Origin: Owenia fusiformis | Lineage: Eukaryota; Annelida; Polychaeta; Sabellida; Oweniidae | Assembly (NCBI GenBank): GCA_903813345.2 | Contig: CAIIXF020000001.1 | Coordinates: 4,154,001-4,218,000 of the forward strand | Direction: 5' to 3' | Length of the DNA stretch: 64,000 nt | Shown: in pieces, positions 56,095 to 64,000 of the stretch | How positions within the stretch are numbered: position 1 is the first letter of the stretch | How the letters are laid out: each line of letters starts with the position of its first letter | Translations under genes and position numbers: made by a program | Notes under the pieces: model-generated | Seen by the model: only the letters and a program-made list of their open reading frames with translations | Database searches by the model: none | Told to the model about the DNA's origin: nothing

Positions 56095-57207
56095 GTAAAA
56101 TATCGCACAAAGGACATTCAAACAATATTCTTTTAGAACTTCTCCATTCGAGTCCTACAATAGGATGTTTACTAACCTCAGTCCAAGGGCCTTGACAAGG
56201 AGCAGGTGTTTGCCAGTTTGCTAGTTGTATTTGTCTTTATAAATTACACACATACATGGATAGATTACACTCAAGTTTTATAGAAAAAGTGTAGGACCAA
56301 AATGTTCTTTTCCTGATAATTATCAATCTTTGAATCTATGTAACATTGTTTTAAGGATTTATTTGGAAATAGAATACAACCTACAAAAAATATTTTGGTT
56401 ATACATGTATTTGTGATCTGCACTATATATTCTAGTTTATATCGGCAAAGGTGCATGTACTTTTGAATTTCAGTATGCGCCCAAGACCCTTACAGTCGTG
56501 ACAAATGCTATTACAAGCCCATTCCTGGGTTACATTGTAATCTTTCCCAATTCTCCTTTTTTGTGGTTCGCTCTTTAATCGAGAAGGTACGAAAATATGT
56601 ACTTAAAAAGCCCCCCCCCCCACCAAAAAAGGACAAACATTGATTAGTCGATATTTTACCACGATGCATTATATATTAATTTCCTCTCATCAATAAAGTT
56701 ACAATAATTACATATTGAAAAAACTATAAACAAAAATAGTTCAAATTGAATTGACCCGCCAATAGTTAACTATGGCCTTGAAGCTTTTTAACCTATTTTG
56801 AAATTCTTGGTCTAAGATCCATCATTTATGGACACTTAGAAATGAGAAAGCCCTGGATATAACATGCACCTAATCTTGAACATCGTCTCTTGAGGGTCTT
56901 TCACACAACTTTAATCCAAACGTTCCCAAGCAACAGTCTTCAAGATATGTTGACCGTTAGCATGATTTTTAACATTTTCAGTTAGGTCGTACTTTTAAGG
57001 CGTGTACCAAAATGTCATTCGTTTACGGGCAACTTTAAATTCAACAATTGTCATTCTAAACAGCATCACTTGTTATTGACCATTGGACAGTTTAAGAGCA
57101 TCTGATTAAAACATCAATTTAGAAATGTCAGCTCTGTATTCTATATTCCACCATCCGAGTGGTTCGTCACGCAACGATGCACTCTGCAAAAGCAGGGAGC
57201 GTTTGAA
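56095..57207. other. Reeler 3' flank and intergenic DNA
   Basis: The stop at 56092-56094 is directly followed by gtaaaa, so an extra 3' exon cannot be excluded. The first AATAAA is at 56692-56697 and is a candidate poly(A) signal. A C-run at about 56608 and AT-rich DNA follow; no gene seen. Confidence 0.5.
56692..56697 (+). terminator. Candidate poly(A) signal of the Reeler gene
   Basis: AATAAA about 600 bases after the stop codon; the nearest canonical hexamer on this strand that I found. Use of the site is not shown. Confidence 0.3.
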
Positions 57208-57593
57208 GGCTTTGTATAAAAAACCTCCTACCTCATACCCACGTACGTGGGACATGATACAGTCTTTGAAGGGTTCAAAGATTTTAGTTTATTAAATCTT
57301 AGTTTATGATGAAATATAGATGCATTTGTAACGACCCTCGATAGCAAGTTGGTACTACATCCCCGGTAGCTGGTTTTGATTCCCACTCGGGGCATCGAAT
57401 TTAGCACCCTTTCTTTCAATCATCCATATGCCTTTATTTATGGATCTGTCTAGTCATAAATAAAGCCGGAATTGTAGAAATGTTAATAATTTGAGCTATT
57501 TTGAGATTTAATTATCTTTAGAATTGAACCATTCAATGACTGTATCATGTTCCACGTAGGTGGGTATGAGGTAGGAGGTTTTTATACAAAGCC
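57208..57593. mobile_element. 386-bp MITE with 9-bp target duplication and tRNA-like core
   Basis: Ends ggctttgtataaaaaacctc and its inverse; the arms pair for about 55 bases. It is flanked by gcgtttgaa at 57199-57207 and 57594-57602. The core holds a box-A-like tagcaagttggta and a box-B-like ggttttgattccc followed by actcgggg, as in a tRNA-derived pol III promoter. GG ends with 8-9-bp duplications occur in Merlin, and 9-bp ones in Mutator-like elements; no transposase is present to decide. Confidence 0.8.
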
Positions 57594-58309
57594 GCGTTTG
57601 AATCATCCTCCCTACCTTGCACTGTGCAGTTTCCTGTGATATGTGTGGATTTTCAATAAATTAGAGCCATATCAATATTTTCAATGTTATAAGGAATTCG
57701 AAGTGATATGTGAACAAGTCAAAAGTACTTTTTAAATGACTTGACTTCTTTGTTCGAAAAATTGGGAAATATTAAGTATGGAGAAATATTTGGATAAATA
57801 AAATTGTTTCAACTTCCCATGGTGCCTGTAGTGTAAGTTTGACTTATATTATAACACCTGATGTACTTTAAATGAAAGGTTGAGACAAACATGAAACATA
57901 TCTTAACCACTTCTCACGATTTGCAAATATTTGGAAACGTGACTGATGTTTTTCAACAAATTGTTAACTATTGATCAGCTTGTTGGATTTAAATCGTATT
58001 TAAAGGAAGGTCATCACTTTAATTTGTTCTATAAGAAAACGTAGGGCTTATTGTGAAATAATATACTACTGTTCATACATGTCGATAGAAATTAGAAACT
58101 TACAAGTGGGAGGTGAGGTAAAAAATATCACATTAATGACAATTTCTTTTGTGCTCTCACGGTGAGGCCATGAAGTCATTGAAGGTCAAATCTTTTTTGA
58201 CCTAGAGAATGTCATTGAAGGAGTTAGATTGGAACTGTTGAAAACCTGTATTGTGTAGATGATTTTGAAAAAACAAGCCACAGGGTGAACAGAATCGCAC
58301 CCTTGAACA

Positions 58310-59042
58310 GAATACACTTTTTGGATGGAAAATTCAAAATGGTCACCTTAACATTTACCCAGACTGCCTAAAAACTAATCAGTTCTAAACTTTCCATAGA
58401 AACATCTCTAAAATTTTAGGATGAATCCATGAAACCTGTATTAACAACCCTCAAGAGACACGTTTTAAGGTATTACTTCACAGTGTATCAGCTTTTTTTC
58501 TACTATTCAGATTTTCTGAAAAAAATCCTGGTAAAAGATATACTGATGTATTACAAAATATTTGAAAATTGGAAAGATTGACCGTTTAGTTATTTCTAAA
58601 AAAATGTTTTAATTTAACATTGCTCTCAATGGGAAATTCTTTTTTATTTTTTTAAACAAGCCTTCACAGACACAATTTTAGGACGAAAAAGCCAAAATGG
58701 CCGCCTTAACATTTATCAAGAATGCCGAAAACTAATCAGTTCTAAACTTTTATAGGTAGAAACATCCCTGAGAATTTCAAATGAATCCCTCAAACGGTTT
58801 GGCTGGAAACCTGTAGACAAGCCTTGACAGACAAGATTTTAGGACGGAAAATCCAAAATGGCCGCCTTAACATTTACCCAGAATGCCGAAAAACTGATCA
58901 GTTCTAAACTTTCATAGGTAGAAACATCCCTGAGAATTTCAAATGAATCCCTCAAACGGTTTGGCTGGAAACCTGTTGACAAGATTATTCGGGACGCCTG
59001 CCCGCCAGCAAACTGATTACAATATAGCACCTTAGGGTGCGA
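58310..59042 (-). mobile_element. Repeat family P, copy 2: hairpin plus tandem 158-bp units
   Basis: Read on the minus strand: hairpin ttatcgcaccctaaggtgct (59042-59022), a gcgggcaggcgtccc segment, then units of about 158 bases starting aatcttgtc and ending ggcggccattttgg. Two units (58657-58815, 58816-58977) are about 95% alike; a third at about 58310-58480 is diverged. Same family as 52640-53215. Non-coding. Confidence 0.7.
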
Positions 59043-59044
59043 TA

Positions 59045-59441
59045 AAAATTGGTCAATTTGAAGCAAGTTGAAAAAAGACCTTTTTGACCTTTCATGACCT
59101 TGAGGTCAAATCTCAAGTCAGCTTTGAACTTTTGATAACTTATAGATGATTTTGAAAGAAGTAAAGTCAGTCTAAACAGTATTTGTTAAGTTATTGGAAG
59201 TTGTCTATGTCAATAATCTGCAAAAGGCTAATAAGCCCATATATAGCAGATATATAATTTAACAGTGATAGAATTTGAATAGAATATGAAAAAAACCTTA
59301 ACATTTAAAAATAGATCTATGGTTTATAACTCATTTTGTTGTACAACTAAAGTTGTAATTATTATATATGCCGGCAACCAACCGCCGTCAAAAAAGAAGA
59401 CCATCACAATATGTCACCACTTTTTGGTGGTGACATAAAAA
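59045..59441 (-). repeat. GTCACCAC hairpin-headed repeat, copy 3
   Basis: On the minus strand it starts with the stem tgtcaccaccaaaaagtggt / gaca, then atattgtgatggtctt, a gacggcggttgg segment, and ends with aacttgcttcaaattgacca against the hairpin of the family P copy. It matches 37080-37270. Confidence 0.65.
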
Positions 59442-60532
59442 TGAAAATTCTCTGGTTTCAAACCCATTTTAAAGCTGAGAAGTTAAAGGTTAAATGGTTT
59501 GTTTTGTTTGAAAAATGTAACATTGAGGATTTACCTTACCATGTTCATTTAAGGTAATGTGTATTCAATACAGAAAAACTACAACACAATTCATATATTT
59601 TACATCTATATATATTTCTGTTTTATTCATTTGATGAATGGTCCATATGTATATGTACCTACATTCCATTTCTGTGATGTTTAGGAGATCAGTATGCATT
59701 ATGTTCCTCTTGTCAAAACATGTCTCAGTATGCCAGATATATAATGAGATATAACAGATCAACATATTTTTAAACACCATATTTTGCAACGTATGTCCTT
59801 CAAAACATAAACATACAATTTGTCCAAAAGGTTCCAATATACCATTTGAAAAGTGAGTGCCAGAATTGGTCTAATTATGTAGATTTAAACATGTTGGTAC
59901 AAAGTTCACTAAACATTTCATCATTAAGGAGTTAGTTGACTGAATTTCAGTTTTATTTTAAAAATCATTGTACATGACACTTTTATTTTGTAATGGTATA
60001 TTCAAACCCCAGGAAAAATAGCATCATTCTTTTGCCATTCACTTGCTCAACTTATGGCATCAATCGGATGAGAGGTACTGTTTTCATTTTAAAATTACAA
60101 CCAAAGATGGGGATAAAACATGTATGTACTGGCCAAGGTATTAAAATGGATGACTTATTTACATGCAATTACATTATTGAGACAAACACAATACAATACA
60201 AACAACATTATGTTATACACTATATTATTGTCATATTATGTAGTTTGTTTGTGAACAATACATACACATTCGATTGATAGTAGGTGGGTGTCATGCTCTT
60301 CGTTCATATAACAACTTTGAAGATGAATCATTTTCATGGATGATTATAAATGTGCTACCAATATGTTGACAAACATACAGATGGATGGACAATTGGTGAT
60401 GACAAAAGCTCAACAGTGTGACATTAAAACATCTTCCAGTATGTGATATTACATTTTTGTTGAGGTGGACATGCATAGTTTCCATTTCTATAAATTATCT
60501 GACAAAGAAACCTATTTATAAAAATCCTCACA
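59442..60532. other. Intergenic DNA downstream of TFIIS
   Basis: AT-rich sequence without an open frame that carries a domain on either strand. Nothing recognisable beyond the repeat edge at its left end. Confidence 0.5.
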
Positions 60533-60538
60533 TTTATT
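60533..60538 (-). terminator. Candidate poly(A) signal of TFIIS
   Basis: AATAAA on the minus strand, about 340 bases after the TFIIS stop codon. Position fits a 3' UTR end; use is not shown. Confidence 0.4.
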
Positions 60539-60874
60539 TAATTATGCACTACTAGCACTAGTGACATCTTTTACTATCTAGCATACTCAATATTTTTAAT
60601 ATTTTTCAGATTCTGTTATATTCACTGTCGTATGTTGAATTCATTCATATCTGGTCTCATTCCAAGACTTTTCCTACTGTCTTAGTATCTGTTTTTGTTT
60701 ATATTCCAAGAATGTTGCGTCTCTTACATACATGTATGTATAACAATTACATGTACCACATTATTTGGCAAGTCAAGCAAATTTAGCGACTCACATTTGC
60801 TGATGTAGGAATATCCATTTTCAGATGCATCTACTTGTATTGTCCAAATTAAAGATGTATGTACTGTATACCTG

Positions 60875-63647
<2,773 letters not shown>

Positions 63648-64000
63648 CTAAAATAAACATATGAATGTACTTTGATGTATGGATCGGATACATATATCAC
63701 ATGACAAAGGTATAAGTACTACCCAGGCCCATTCCTACAATATAAGTTATGGATATTGCTCTCGATATTTTGCATTGGTATTCGACTTTGTCTCGTTCAA
63801 ATACAGAATTTCTCGAGGAGAATATATCCTGTATTGCACTTCAAATCATTTTTATCCTATGATCTTAGGCCAATACATTTTACCTAGGTAAAGATAATTC
63901 TTAAGAAATATTCTGTATTCTATGTATTGCTACTGAGAGTGTCCCCTCCGTACCAATGCTCCGAAAACGATCAAAGGGGACAATCTCAGCAGCAATACTG
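63648..64000. other. TFIIS intron, with an inverted repeat at the window edge
   Basis: No further TFIIS exon was found before the window ends. At 63925-63997 tattgctactgagagtgtcc and its inverse near the end pair over about 23 bases around a 27-base loop; this may be a small hairpin element. Confidence 0.5.

Overview
The window is AT-rich, intron-rich animal nuclear DNA. The gene content points to a lophotrochozoan, most likely a bivalve mollusc: short-chain collagen C4-like genes, a huge AMOP-VWD-EGF mucin-like receptor, a Reeler-domain protein, and many interspersed elements built round 140-160 bp tandem cores like those known from bivalves. The phylum is an inference; no species marker was seen. 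Host exons were placed from GT-AG sites, reading phase and domain continuity.

Layout. At 2062-49502 (+), a 5'-partial gene encodes AMOP, VWD, about 20 EGF modules, one thrombospondin type 1 repeat, a transmembrane helix and a repetitive SAKSERPE tail. One intron of this gene (12300-40225, about 28 kb) holds three complete antisense genes of five exons each (A 14935-18628, B 27643-29724, C 36468-39549). They are tandem duplicates encoding membrane-anchored, coiled-coil short-chain collagens of 375, 372 and 399 residues. At 51952-56094 (+) a four-exon gene encodes a secreted, probably GPI-anchored Reeler protein. At 60875-63647 (-) are the last six exons of the transcription elongation factor TFIIS, one of whose introns has AT-AC, U12-type signals.

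Mobile DNA fills the rest: LINE fragments of at least four kinds, a Penelope-like fragment, a tRNA-derived SINE, mariner-type and other inverted-repeat elements, a foldback palindrome of about 4.5 kb, and two families with tandem internal units. Because the collagen units are paralogous, one copy often shows the empty site for an insertion in another, so several element boundaries and target duplications can be read to the base.

Most notable: the nested antisense collagen array with its insertion history; a SINE that shares its 3' tail with a LINE 8 kb away; the U12-type intron of TFIIS; a MITE with 9-bp target duplications around a tRNA-like internal promoter; and a 17-bp minisatellite running up to a splice acceptor. 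I saw no CRISPR, rRNA or functional tRNA gene. Functional roles are inferred from domains only.
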